A stretch of 64,000 nucleotides of DNA from Phytohabitans maris (GTDB lineage: Bacteria; Actinomycetota; Actinomycetes; Mycobacteriales; Micromonosporaceae). Each line of letters opens with the position of its first letter. Position 1 is the first letter of the stretch. Of the stretch, positions 23,738-32,257 are shown piece by piece. The position numbers and the translations under genes are program-made. The stretch is from contig NZ_JAVHUY010000013.1 of NCBI RefSeq assembly GCF_031085175.1, positions 151,376 to 215,375 on the forward strand. Reading direction: 5' to 3'. The notes below the pieces were generated by a model that was not told where the DNA came from, made no database searches, and saw only the letters and a list, made by a program, of their open reading frames with translations.

Positions 23738-25156
23738 ATGGCCACGATCTCCCTGCTGACGTTCTCCGACGGGCGCGACTTCGTCGCCGCCGACATCGAT
23801 GACTTCTGCCGGCAGAAGGAGGGCCTGCTGCGGCAGGCGTTCGAGACGGCCGGGCACACGGTCGTCGCCGGCGCGCAGCCGGTGACCAGCAACGAGATCG
23901 CGGTCGCGGAAGCGCGGCGGGTCGCGGCGGCCGGCCCCGATCTGACCGTCTTCCACTACCCGGTGTGGGCGTTCCCCCACTTCACGATGCTCGCGGCGAC
24001 CGCGACGACGGGCCCGCTGCTGCTCGCCTCGACCATCGACCCGGTGCAGCCCGGCATGGTGGGCCTGCTCGCCGCCGGCGGCGCCCTCGACCAGATCGGC
24101 CGCCAGCACACCCGGATCACCGGCGACGCGACCGACCCGGCGGTACGCCGGCGCCTCCAGACGACGGTGACCGCCGCGGCCGCCGTCAGCGGACTGCGCG
24201 GCAGCACCTTCGGCCGGATCGGCGGCCGACCCATGGGCATGTACACGGCGGCCAGCTCTCCCGAGGTCTGGATCGACACGTTCGGTGTCGACGTCGAGGA
24301 GATCGACCAGTGGGAGATCGTCCGGCGGGCCGAGCTCGTCGACGAGAGCAGGGTCGCCACCGCGCGCGCCTGGCTGGAGAAGCACGCCGCCGGCGTGCAC
24401 TACGACGGTGACAAGCTCACCCCCGAGACGCTCGGCCGGCAGATCCGGTCGTACTACGCGGTCCGCGAGCTGATCGACGAGTGGCACCTCGACTTCGCCG
24501 GCATCAAGGGCCAGCCCGAGCTCACCAACCACTTCGCCACCATGGACGTCACCGAGGCTTTCCTCAACGACCCGTACGACTGGGACGGGCCCAAGGAGAC
24601 CTTCGTCTGCAGCACCGAGTCCGATATGGACGGCGCGCTGACCATGCAGATCATGAAGCTGCTCTCCGGGCTGCCGGTGCTCTTCGCCGACGTCCGGCAC
24701 TACCACGGCGACCTCGACGTCTGGGACCTGGCCAATTCTGGGCAGCACGCCACCTGGTACGCGGCGCGCAGCGACGACCCGCTGGAAAACCTCGCGAAGA
24801 CCCACCTCTACCCCGAGGTGTTCTTCTTCCCGGCCGGCGGCGCGTCCGTGCACCACATCGCGGCTGCCGGCGAGGCCACGTTCGCGCGGCTGAGCCGGCT
24901 CGACCACCGGTACCGGTTGCAGCTGACCAAGGGCCGCTTCGTCGACCTCGGCCACGAGACGCACGAGCGGCTGGCGCGCGCCTCCACGTACGAGTGGCCG
25001 CACGCGTTCAGCCGGTTCGACGCGCCGGCGGAGGCATTCCTCGACCGCTTCGGTGCCAACCACATCCACGCCATTCCCGGCGACTGGACCGAGGAGCTGC
25101 GCGCGGTGTGCCGGCTGCTCGACGTCGACGTCGACGACCTGGAATCGACGCGATGA
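23738..25156 (+). CDS. L-fucose/L-arabinose isomerase-family sugar isomerase
   Basis: 472-aa protein of the FucI/AraA-like superfamily (COG2407 type), which interconverts aldoses and ketoses with Mn2+. N-terminal Rossmann-like domain (ISLLTFSDGRDFVAADID, VTSNEIAVAEARRVAAAGPDLTVFHYPVWAFPH, LLLASTIDPVQPGMVGLLAAGGALDQIG). The central domain has candidate metal ligands Glu in STESDMDGALTMQIMKLLSG and Asp in VLFADVRHYHGDLDVWDLANSG; a C-terminal His-rich part is GHETHERLARASTYEWPHAF. AGGAGG lies 8 nt before ATG 23738. First gene of the operon; overlaps the first permease by ATGA. Substrate unknown, possibly a deoxy- or rare hexose. Confidence 0.82.
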   Translation: MATISLLTFSDGRDFVAADIDDFCRQKEGLLRQAFETAGHTVVAGAQPVTSNEIAVAEARRVAAAGPDLTVFHYPVWAFPHFTMLAATATTGPLLLASTIDPVQPGMVGLLAAGGALDQIGRQHTRITGDATDPAVRRRLQTTVTAAAAVSGLRGSTFGRIGGRPMGMYTAASSPEVWIDTFGVDVEEIDQWEIVRRAELVDESRVATARAWLEKHAAGVHYDGDKLTPETLGRQIRSYYAVRELIDEWHLDFAGIKGQPELTNHFATMDVTEAFLNDPYDWDGPKETFVCSTESDMDGALTMQIMKLLSGLPVLFADVRHYHGDLDVWDLANSGQHATWYAARSDDPLENLAKTHLYPEVFFFPAGGASVHHIAAAGEATFARLSRLDHRYRLQLTKGRFVDLGHETHERLARASTYEWPHAFSRFDAPAEAFLDRFGANHIHAIPGDWTEELRAVCRLLDVDVDDLESTR

Positions 25157-26061
25157 CGGTGACCGCTCCGCCGCCGGTACGCGCCGCGCCGCCCGAGGCA
25201 CCTCCACGGCCGCGGAAGGGCCGCCGCCGCTACGGCCCGGTCGGGCTGTACGTGCCGGCCCTGGTGCTGGTCGCGCTCGTCTCGGTGATCCCGATCGCCT
25301 GGGCGGTACGGCTCAGCCTCTACCGGACGCGAGGCCTGCGCACGGTCGAGTTCGTCGGCTGGGACAACTTCGCCACGGTACTCGGTCCGGACGGCTGGGG
25401 CGACATCGCCCGCACCTTCGCGTACGTGGTCATTTCTCTCGTCGTGGCGGTGCCGCTCGGTCTCGGCCTGGCCGTGCTGCTCAACAAGCCGGTCCGCTAC
25501 ATACGGGCGTTCCGCGTGGTGATCCTGCTGCCCTGGGTGGTTTCGCAGACGGTCGCGGCGCTGCTGTGGAAGTGGCTGCTCAACGGCCAGTACGGCCCGC
25601 TGCACAGCCTCTTCGGCGGGCGCGAGCCGCTAGCCGACCCGATCGGTTCGATGGCGGCCCTGATCCTCGTCAACGTCTGGATCAGCTACCCGCTGGCGAC
25701 CATCCTCTGTCTGGCGGCACTGCAGACGGTTCCACAGGAGACGGTGGAAGCCTCCAGAGTGGACGGCTGTTCCCCCACCCAGTCGTTCTACCGGATCGTG
25801 GTGCCGACGATCAGGTCGACGCTGCTGATCTTGGTGATCATGCTGACGCTGCTCTACTTCAACATGGTCACGCTGGTCTACACGCTCACCGGCGGCGGCC
25901 CCTTCTCCGGCACCCAGGTGCTGAGCCTCGACGCGTTCCTGCAGTCGTTCCAGTTCTTCAAGATCGGCGTCGGCGCCGCCTACTCGGTCGTGCTCTTCGC
26001 TCTCAACATCGTCTTCGGCATCGCCTACATCCGGGTACTGAGGGGGAGCAGTGACAGCTGA
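25153..26061 (+). CDS. Sugar ABC transporter permease, MalF type
   Basis: 302-aa CUT1-family permease subunit. Cytoplasmic N-terminus rich in Pro/Arg, then six membrane segments (first about 28-50, VGLYVPALVLVALVSVIPIAWAV). The EAA coupling loop is LQTVPQETVEASRVDGCSPTQSFYRIVVPTI. ATG 25153 overlaps the isomerase stop (ATGA), and its 3' end overlaps the next permease by 11 bp, so all are translated together. No sugar ATPase is encoded here; as in many actinomycetes, a shared MsiK-type ATPase elsewhere presumably energises the transporter. Confidence 0.93.
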   Translation: MTVTAPPPVRAAPPEAPPRPRKGRRRYGPVGLYVPALVLVALVSVIPIAWAVRLSLYRTRGLRTVEFVGWDNFATVLGPDGWGDIARTFAYVVISLVVAVPLGLGLAVLLNKPVRYIRAFRVVILLPWVVSQTVAALLWKWLLNGQYGPLHSLFGGREPLADPIGSMAALILVNVWISYPLATILCLAALQTVPQETVEASRVDGCSPTQSFYRIVVPTIRSTLLILVIMLTLLYFNMVTLVYTLTGGGPFSGTQVLSLDAFLQSFQFFKIGVGAAYSVVLFALNIVFGIAYIRVLRGSSDS

Positions 26062-26905
26062 CGCGACCCGGGTCAAGCGCCCGGCCAGGCTGCGCCAAGC
26101 CGGCATCTACGCCGGGCTGGTGGCGGGCGCGGTGTTCGCCGTCTTCCCGCTCCTATGGGGACTGTCCACATCGTTCAAACCGGAGGCCACCGTACTGGCC
26201 ACACCGGTGCGGTGGATCCCGGAGCACTTCACGTTCGACAACTACCACGCGGTCCTCTTCGACTCGCAGATCCCGCGCAACCTGCTCAACAGCGTCATCG
26301 TCAGCATCATCACGGTCGCCGTCACGCTGCTCATCGCGGTGCCGGCGGCGTACTCGGCCGCGCGCTACCGCTTCCGCGGCAAGGGCGGCCTGCTCTTCTT
26401 CATCCTGATGACCTCGATGGTGCCGGGCATCGCGGTCCTCGTCCCGCTCTACTACCTCGCCGTGAAGCTGAGCGTGTACGACACGTTCTTCGTCATGATC
26501 GTCATCTACGCGGCCTGGCAGGTCCCGACGATCATCTGGATCCTCCGCGGCTTCTTCGAGTCCATCCCGGCGGACATCGAGGAGGCCGGCCGCGTCGACG
26601 GCACCACCACGTTCGGCGCGTTCGTGCGGCTGATCCTGCCGCTGGCCAAGCCGGGCATCGGCGCGGCCGCCATCATCACGTTCGTCTACGTCTGGAACGA
26701 CTACCTCATCGCCAGCACCTTCGTCAGCGACTCGGACCTGCGGCTCATCTCGGTCGGCCTCTACACCTACCTCACCCAGTACGGGACGGTGTGGGGTCAG
26801 CTGACCGCCGCGGTCATGGTCACCCTGCTGCCGATGATCATCGCCTTCGTCCTCTTCGAACGCCGCCTTGTCGCCGGCCTCTCCGCCGGCGCCAGCAAGG
26901 GCTGA
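26051..26905 (+). CDS. Sugar ABC transporter permease, MalG type
   Basis: 284-aa second permease of the CUT1 importer. Six membrane segments start at about 17-40 (AGIYAGLVAGAVFAVFPLLWGLSTS). The EAA loop is FESIPADIEEAGRVDGTTTFGAFVRLILPLAKPG, and the MalG-type C-terminal end is VMVTLLPMIIAFVLFERRLVAGLSAGASKG. GTG start at 26051 within the end of the first permease gene. Works with the adjacent MalF-type subunit and the binding lipoprotein encoded 27 bp downstream. Confidence 0.93.
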   Translation: MTADATRVKRPARLRQAGIYAGLVAGAVFAVFPLLWGLSTSFKPEATVLATPVRWIPEHFTFDNYHAVLFDSQIPRNLLNSVIVSIITVAVTLLIAVPAAYSAARYRFRGKGGLLFFILMTSMVPGIAVLVPLYYLAVKLSVYDTFFVMIVIYAAWQVPTIIWILRGFFESIPADIEEAGRVDGTTTFGAFVRLILPLAKPGIGAAAIITFVYVWNDYLIASTFVSDSDLRLISVGLYTYLTQYGTVWGQLTAAVMVTLLPMIIAFVLFERRLVAGLSAGASKG

Positions 26906-26932
26906 CGTTCCGTCCACTCTGGAGATAGAGCC

Positions 26933-28252
26933 ATGGCCACGAACATGAACAGGCGCCACCTGCTGCGGTTAGGTGCCTTCGCCGCGATCGGCGTGACGAC
27001 CGGCGGTGCCCTCACCGCCTGCGGTGACGGGGACTCCGGCGGCGACGGCGTCGCGGAGCTGAGCATGTGGACATTCCTCGACCCGGCCGGCACCGACCCG
27101 CGCGGCAAGGCGCTCAAGGAGATCGTCGACGGCTTCAACGCCAGCCAGAGTGCCGCCAAGGTCACCGTTACCAGCATGAACTACGCCAAGATCGACGGCG
27201 AGGTGATCCGCGCCGCGAACACCGGCGGCGGCCCGGACATCGTCAACATCTACACGCCGCAGCTCGCCCAGCACGTCGAGGGCGGCAGCATCCAGGAGAT
27301 CGACGAGTACGCCAACGACTGGCTGAGCGAGGCCGGTGCCGACTACCTCTTCCCGATCGACAGCGCCAAGGTCGACGGCAAGCTGATGGCCCTGCCGTGG
27401 GAGTCGCGGGTCTGGCTGCTCTGGTACCGCAAGGACATCCTCGACAAGTACAAGGTGAGCGCGCCCACGACGCTCGACGAGGCGATCGCCGCCGGCGCCG
27501 CGATCCGCAAGGCGTCCGGCAACAAGATCACCGGATTCGCGATCGGCCTGTCCGAGCAGTCGCTCGGCGCCGACTTCATGGAGAAGTTCGACCCGTTCAC
27601 CGCCGGCTTCGGCGGCGAGATCATCGGCGCCGACGGCAAGGCGGCGTTCGCCAGCGCGGCCGGCGAGCAGGCCATGGCCCTGATCAAGAAGGCCGCGGAC
27701 GCCGGGGCGATGGGGCGCGAGGTGCTCACCATGGGCGCCGACGAGGTCGTGAACGGCGTCAAGGCCGGGACGGTCGCGATGGCGATCGAGGGCAGCTACC
27801 GGGTCGCCTCCGCCCGGTCCGCCGAGGGCGTCGGCGACAACCTCGTCACGCTGCCGGTGCCGAGCACCACCGCCGGCAAGAACATGCCGACCGCCGTCGC
27901 CGGACAGACCCTCGCCATGGGCGCGAACACCGACCACCCCGAGCAGGTCTGGGCGTTCATGAGGTACTACCTGAGCGCCGAGTCGCAGGCGAAGTTCGCC
28001 GCCGCCGGCGTGCTGCCGGTACTCAAGAGCGTCTACGACAGCGACGCGATCGCCAAGGCGGCCAACGCCACGGAGCTGCTGCAGTGGCGCGACTACCTCG
28101 CCACCGACGGCAAGGTCTCCCGCTTCCCGGCCGACTACAGCGAGCTGAGCACCAACCTCGTCAAGGCCGCCCAAAACATGATCTTCAACGGCGCGGCCGT
28201 CCCGGCCGCCCTCAGCGAAGTGCAGACGCAGTACAACCAGAAGGGAAAGTGA
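26933..28252 (+). CDS. Sugar-binding lipoprotein of the ABC importer
   Basis: 439-aa extracellular solute-binding protein (family 1). Signal MATNMNRRHLLRLGAFAAIG with an RR pair leads to the lipobox LTAC (Cys about 30), so it may be Tat-exported and lipid-anchored. The mature part has the MalE-like pattern ELSMWTFLDPAGTDPRGKALKEIVDGFNASQ, GPDIVNIYTPQLAQHVEGGSIQEIDEYANDWL, MALPWESRVWLLWYRKDILDKYKV and KAGTVAMAIEGSYRVASARSAEGVGDNLVTLPVP. Aromatic residues around WESRVWLLWY likely line the sugar pocket. Fourth gene of the operon and 4 bp before the FAD oxidoreductase gene. Confidence 0.93.
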   Translation: MATNMNRRHLLRLGAFAAIGVTTGGALTACGDGDSGGDGVAELSMWTFLDPAGTDPRGKALKEIVDGFNASQSAAKVTVTSMNYAKIDGEVIRAANTGGGPDIVNIYTPQLAQHVEGGSIQEIDEYANDWLSEAGADYLFPIDSAKVDGKLMALPWESRVWLLWYRKDILDKYKVSAPTTLDEAIAAGAAIRKASGNKITGFAIGLSEQSLGADFMEKFDPFTAGFGGEIIGADGKAAFASAAGEQAMALIKKAADAGAMGREVLTMGADEVVNGVKAGTVAMAIEGSYRVASARSAEGVGDNLVTLPVPSTTAGKNMPTAVAGQTLAMGANTDHPEQVWAFMRYYLSAESQAKFAAAGVLPVLKSVYDSDAIAKAANATELLQWRDYLATDGKVSRFPADYSELSTNLVKAAQNMIFNGAAVPAALSEVQTQYNQKGK

Positions 28253-28256
28253 GCTC

Positions 28257-29777
28257 GTGAGCCGATTCGACGTCATCGTGGTGGGCGGCGGCCCATCCGG
28301 CTTCATCGCCGCCATCGCCGCCGCCCGGCAGGGAGCCCGCACGCTCGTCATCGAGAAGTACGGCTTCCTCGGCGGCATGGCGACGAGCGCGGCACTCGGC
28401 CCGATATCCCCCTTCCACTTCGGCGACGAGCAGGTCATCACCGGCATCCCGCAGGAGTTCGTGGACCGCATGATGGACCTCGGCGGCAGCACCGGGCACC
28501 TGCGCACCACCAACCCGCATGGCAGCGGCGCCTACCTGTGCTTCTACGACCGCGAGGCGTACAAGTGGGCGGCGCTGACCCTGGCCCTGGAGGCCGGCGT
28601 GACCCCGCTGTTCCACTCCTTCGCCAGCGGTGTCGAGATGGACGGCGACAAGGTCACCGGCGTCCGGGTCACCAACAAGAGCGGCACCCAGCTGTACGAG
28701 GCGAGGGTGGTCGTCGACGCCACCGGCGACGGTGACGTGGCCTCGCTGGCCGGCGCCGAGTTCGTCATGGGCCGTGGCGGCGACGACCGGGCCGCCCAGC
28801 CCAGCACGATGATGTTCGACATGGCCGGTGTCGACACCGAGGCGGTCAAGTCCTACATGGACAAACACCCCGAAGACTTCGAGTGGGCCTCCGAGCTCGT
28901 CGCCGTCCGCCCGTACGCGAAGCATCTGCCGCAGCGACACTTCGTCGGGCAGGGCTTCAAGGCGCTGGTGCGAAGTGGCCTCGACTCCGGCGAGCTCTAC
29001 CTCGGCCGCGACTCGGTGCTGTTTCTGACCACCACCCACCCGGGCGTGCTGCACTTCAACTCCACCCGGATCAAGGGCGTCGACGGCACCGACGCCGAGA
29101 GCCTGACCCAGGGGGAAATCGACGGCCGCAAGCAGGTCATGTCGCTGTCCAGCTTCCTGACAAAGCACATGCCGGGCATGCGCGACGCCCGGCTGATCGC
29201 CACCGGCACGCAGATCGGCATCCGCGAGTCGCGGCACATCCTCGGCGAGTACATCCTGACCGGCGAAGACGTGCTGCACGGAGTGAAGCAGGCGGACGCG
29301 GTGTCACGCGGCTACTTCCCGATCGACATCCACAACCTCAAGGGCAAGGAGGGGTACGGCGACGACCCCGACGCGGGCAAGTGGACCGACCTGGACGACT
29401 CCTACGACATCCCGTACCGCGCGCTCGTGCCCAAGCGCGTCGACGGCCTGATCATCGCCGGCCGCACCATTTCGGCGACCCACGAGGCGCACGGCTCGTT
29501 CCGTACCCAGGGCGGGGTCATGGGAATCGGGCAGGCCGCCGGCGTCGCGGCGGCCGTGGCGGCCCTCGGCGGTGTGGAGCCGCGAAAGGTCGACGTGCCG
29601 CGCCTGCAGGAGGCGATCGTGGCGACCGGCGGGTCGATCCGCCGGGATCCCGCGCGAGTGGCCCGCGAACGCCAAGCGGCGATCGACGCGGTCAGGCGCG
29701 ACCTCGCCGCCGGCAAGATCTCCGAGCAGTACCTGGCGGACGCCGGGACCTTCACCGGTAAGGCGCCACGCCTCTGA
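28257..29777 (+). CDS. FAD-dependent oxidoreductase (FAD_oxidored family)
   Basis: 506-aa flavoprotein. Dinucleotide fold at the N-terminus FDVIVVGGGPSGFIAAIAAARQGARTLVIEK (GxGxxG), then FLGGMATSAALGPISPFH, the ARVVVDATGDGDVASLAGAEF motif, and the closing FAD motif LIIAGRTISATHEAHGSFRTQGGVMGIGQAAGVAAAVAA. It belongs to the PF12831-type FAD_oxidored group that often travels with carbohydrate transport operons but whose reactions are mostly undefined. Last gene of the operon, GTG start 4 bp after the binding protein stop. It probably oxidises a sugar, sugar acid or modified substituent before the isomerase, kinase and aldolase act; order unproven. Confidence 0.85.
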   Translation: MSRFDVIVVGGGPSGFIAAIAAARQGARTLVIEKYGFLGGMATSAALGPISPFHFGDEQVITGIPQEFVDRMMDLGGSTGHLRTTNPHGSGAYLCFYDREAYKWAALTLALEAGVTPLFHSFASGVEMDGDKVTGVRVTNKSGTQLYEARVVVDATGDGDVASLAGAEFVMGRGGDDRAAQPSTMMFDMAGVDTEAVKSYMDKHPEDFEWASELVAVRPYAKHLPQRHFVGQGFKALVRSGLDSGELYLGRDSVLFLTTTHPGVLHFNSTRIKGVDGTDAESLTQGEIDGRKQVMSLSSFLTKHMPGMRDARLIATGTQIGIRESRHILGEYILTGEDVLHGVKQADAVSRGYFPIDIHNLKGKEGYGDDPDAGKWTDLDDSYDIPYRALVPKRVDGLIIAGRTISATHEAHGSFRTQGGVMGIGQAAGVAAAVAALGGVEPRKVDVPRLQEAIVATGGSIRRDPARVARERQAAIDAVRRDLAAGKISEQYLADAGTFTGKAPRL

Positions 29778-30432
29778 CATAGCTGGGTCACACCGTGCAC
29801 ATCGACTGGTCGACGTGGGCTTCGCTGTGCCGGCCCGGCGGATATCCGCCTTCCACGACGACGTAGCAGGTCTGAAGTGGCGGCGATGGTGGCGGTGACG
29901 GGTGTGGACCCGGCCCCACGGCAGAGCGTCCGGATACGACGCGGAGATCGCCAGCACACGCTCGTAGTGGGCCCTGCGGCTCCGCGTCGGCCCGGTCGAG
30001 CACCCGGGCGCCGACGCGCAGCGAGTCGGCGCCGCGGCCATCGAACATCGCGACGAGGCCGCGGTACGCCTCGGCCGCCCGCCGACCGGGGTGCGCTGCC
30101 CGCCTCGCCACGTGGATACCTCCCCAGGACGGTCAACGACACCAACCACACGTCATTCGCGCGAGCGGAGCGAGTGGATGGGTCACCTCGCCGACAGGGG
30201 TCGCTTCGAACGTCGGCCCGGTCAGCCGACGTCGTGGCCGCGTACCCAGCTCTCGGTCCACATCGGAGCCATCGCGGACCCGCTCCTCGTGCGCGCGGGG
30301 AGCACTCTCGACGTCCGACCTTGCGGCGAAGCGGTGTGGCGAGGCGATGGGTTGGATATTGGCAAGAGTCGATGTAAGCTGGGAACGCTCCCAGGTTGCG
30401 TAGTCCACTCCACTTGCTCGAGGAGCTGAAAC
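29778..30432. other. Long gap between sugar island and sugar dehydrogenase gene
   Basis: No intact gene. Contains a probable broken fragment on the minus strand (29880-30111) and the upstream region of the sugar dehydrogenase gene, with an AT-richer patch at 30350-30420. Confidence 0.4.
29880..30111 (-). pseudogene. Frameshifted fragment of an unidentified helical protein
   Basis: From GTG 30111 the frame reads MARRAAHPGRRAAEAYRGL, VAMFDGRGADSLRVGARVLD, RADAEPQG. The protein-like pattern then continues in a different frame as HYERVLAISASYPDALPWGR. This suggests a one- or two-base indel near 29970 in a once longer gene. Not recognised; it could also be chance codon bias. Confidence 0.3.
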
Positions 30433-31677
30433 ATGTCGCGACGGCGTTGTCGCCCAGCCACCATGCTGGCCGGGCTGGTCGTTCTGGCCCTGTCTGCGTT
30501 CCTGTTGCCACCGGCGTCGGTGGCCGGCACCGCCGTGGCCGGCGCATCCCGCACCAGCGCGGTGCCACTGGCTGAGCTGACCGTGGTATCCGAACAGGTG
30601 GCTTCCGGTCTGCGGCGTCCGATCGCGCTCACCGGGCTGCCGGACGGCCGGATGCTGATCGCGGAGAAGAACGGCACCGTCCGCGCCTACCACCCCGACA
30701 CCGGCCTGGCGGCTGAGCCGGTGCTCGACCTGACCGCCCGGATCGACACGTCGGACAACGAGCGCGGCCTCCTCGGCATCACGCCCGCGCCGAACTTCGC
30801 GCGGACCGGGATCCTCTACATTGCCTACACGAGCCTGCCGGCCGGCGCGCTGACCCTGGCGCGAGTGCCCATCGGCGCTCCTGACCGGGTGCAGGTGCTG
30901 CTCACCCAGGAGCACGCCGAGTACGGCAACCACAACGGCGGACAGGTGGCGTTCGGCCGCGACGGCTATCTCTACTGGTCCCTGGGCGACGGCGGCCACG
31001 CGAACGACCCGTTCAAGGCCGGTCAGGACCTCGGCACCCTGCTCGGCAAGATCGTGCGGATCGACGTCAACCGCGCCTGCGGGGCGAAGCCCTACTGCGT
31101 GCCCTCCGACAACCCGTTCGTCCGCACGCGCGGCGCGCGGCCAGAGATCTGGCTCTACGGGCTGCGCAACCCGTGGCGGTTCTCCGTCGACCCGGTCGAC
31201 GGCTCGCTGTGGATCGGTGACGTCGGCCAGGGCCTGGTCGAGGAGATCAACCACATCCGCCCGTGGCAGCGTGGGGCGAACCTCGGCTGGTCCTGCCGGG
31301 AGGGCACCCCGGTCTTCGACCCGGAGCAATGCCGGTCGGGCGTGCGGTACACCGACCCGGTCTTCGAGTACGAACATTTCCTCACCGAAAACTGCTCGGT
31401 GACGGGCGGCGTGGTGTACCGAGGGTCCGCGACCCCGGAGGCATGGGGGACCTACGTCGCGAGCGACTACTGCTCGACCCTCGCGTTCGCCGTGCGCCCC
31501 AAACCCACGGGCGGCTACGAGTCCGCCACGATCGGCAACTTCCCCACCCAGCCGACCGCGATCGACGTCGATGTGCACGGCGAGCTCTACGTGCTCAGTG
31601 ACCTCCCGGGCTGGCTGAGCCGGGTTCGGTTCGAGCGGGTCCAGCCAGCCCCTGACGGCGCGACCGCAAACCGCTGA
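30433..31677 (+). CDS. Secreted PQQ-type sugar (glucose/sorbosone) dehydrogenase
   Basis: 414-aa exported six-bladed beta-propeller of the GSDH family. Signal peptide about 1-37 (MLAGLVVLALSAFLLPPASVAG). Blade motifs: LRRPIALTGLPDGRMLIAEKNGTVRAY, DNERGLLGITPAPNFARTGILYIAYT, GNHNGGQVAFGRDGYLYWSLGDGG (His and Asp typical of the PQQ/Ca site), RPEIWLYGLRNPWRFSVDPVDGSLWIGDVGQGLVEEINHI, and GVVYRGSATPEAWGTYVASDYCSTL. It likely oxidises sugars or glycan ends outside the cell; homologues may have other carbohydrate substrates. GGAGCTGAAAC precedes ATG 30433. Three pairs of cysteines suit an extracellular protein. Confidence 0.88.
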   Translation: MSRRRCRPATMLAGLVVLALSAFLLPPASVAGTAVAGASRTSAVPLAELTVVSEQVASGLRRPIALTGLPDGRMLIAEKNGTVRAYHPDTGLAAEPVLDLTARIDTSDNERGLLGITPAPNFARTGILYIAYTSLPAGALTLARVPIGAPDRVQVLLTQEHAEYGNHNGGQVAFGRDGYLYWSLGDGGHANDPFKAGQDLGTLLGKIVRIDVNRACGAKPYCVPSDNPFVRTRGARPEIWLYGLRNPWRFSVDPVDGSLWIGDVGQGLVEEINHIRPWQRGANLGWSCREGTPVFDPEQCRSGVRYTDPVFEYEHFLTENCSVTGGVVYRGSATPEAWGTYVASDYCSTLAFAVRPKPTGGYESATIGNFPTQPTAIDVDVHGELYVLSDLPGWLSRVRFERVQPAPDGATANR

Positions 31678-31692
31678 CCCGAAGAGAGTTTC

Positions 31693-31926
31693 TTGGGCTA
31701 CCGCGAGTCCGTGGTGGTCCGGCCCCAATGCCACTCAGCCTAAGTCGATCGCGGGGCGATCGTGGTATTTCGGTGCCCCTCCGAGGGCACCTGGATACCA
31801 CGATCTCAACAACCGCCCGGTGCCCGCCGGCCAAGCCGACCGCGCCCCGTTCGATCGACAACTCCCGCGGGAAAGCTCCCCGGGGACCCCGCGCAAACGG
31901 TCCCCAGCTGGCGCGGACCGGGGCAG
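31693..31926. repeat. Mosaic intergenic repeat, copy C (inverted)
   Basis: Starts TTGGGCTACCGCGA and ends GCGCGGACCGGGGCA, i.e. the reverse orientation of copies A and B with both ends kept and a different middle. It also contains the GATCGTGGTAT hairpin (31758-31805) and ATGCCACTCA, shared with copy D. Confidence 0.75.
31758..31805. repeat. GATCGTGGTA hairpin, copy 1
   Basis: 11-bp arms GATCGTGGTAT/ATACCACGATC enclosing a 7-bp inner stem GGTGCCC/GGGCACC. The same outer arms recur at 63244-63293. Confidence 0.8.
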
Positions 31927-32186
31927 ATCCCGTCTGAAGAAACGCCGGGACGCGCCGCACCCGCCCTCCCCAGAGCCCACCACCCCACTCCGAAAGCCCT
32001 CCGGCGGCGCCAGAGTGGCTTCGGGTCCGGCGCGCTGTGGGTTTGGCAGACTGCTTCGCGTGCCGCAGCCAGTGTTCCGCAGCCGACGTCAGCGTTGGGT
32101 GACGCCAATGAGGTCACCAAGCCACCCGTTGGCCGCAGCCACGGCGGACGCTCCGTCTATGTGAGGACGAGGATTCCTCTTAGGGT

Positions 32187-32198
32187 GAGAGCGCTCTC
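32187..32198. promoter_or_regulatory. LacI-type operator GAGAGCGCTCTC before the second lacI gene
   Basis: 12-bp perfect palindrome 60 bp upstream of the LacI start, same 12 bases as at 59994-60005. The GAGCGCTC core is the type used by CebR-like LacI regulators of actinomycetes; autoregulation is inferred. Confidence 0.7.
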
Positions 32199-32257
32199 GG
32201 GTCTATCGTCCAGGGCACGCGGCGGCGGGTGATCGCCGTGGAGAGTGCAGGCGCCCG

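Larger units (their letters stand above)
31678..32257. other. Gap with mosaic repeat C and the lacI promoter
   Basis: No gene. 31693-31926 is repeat copy C; 32160-32257 is the LacI gene promoter with its palindrome. Confidence 0.5.
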
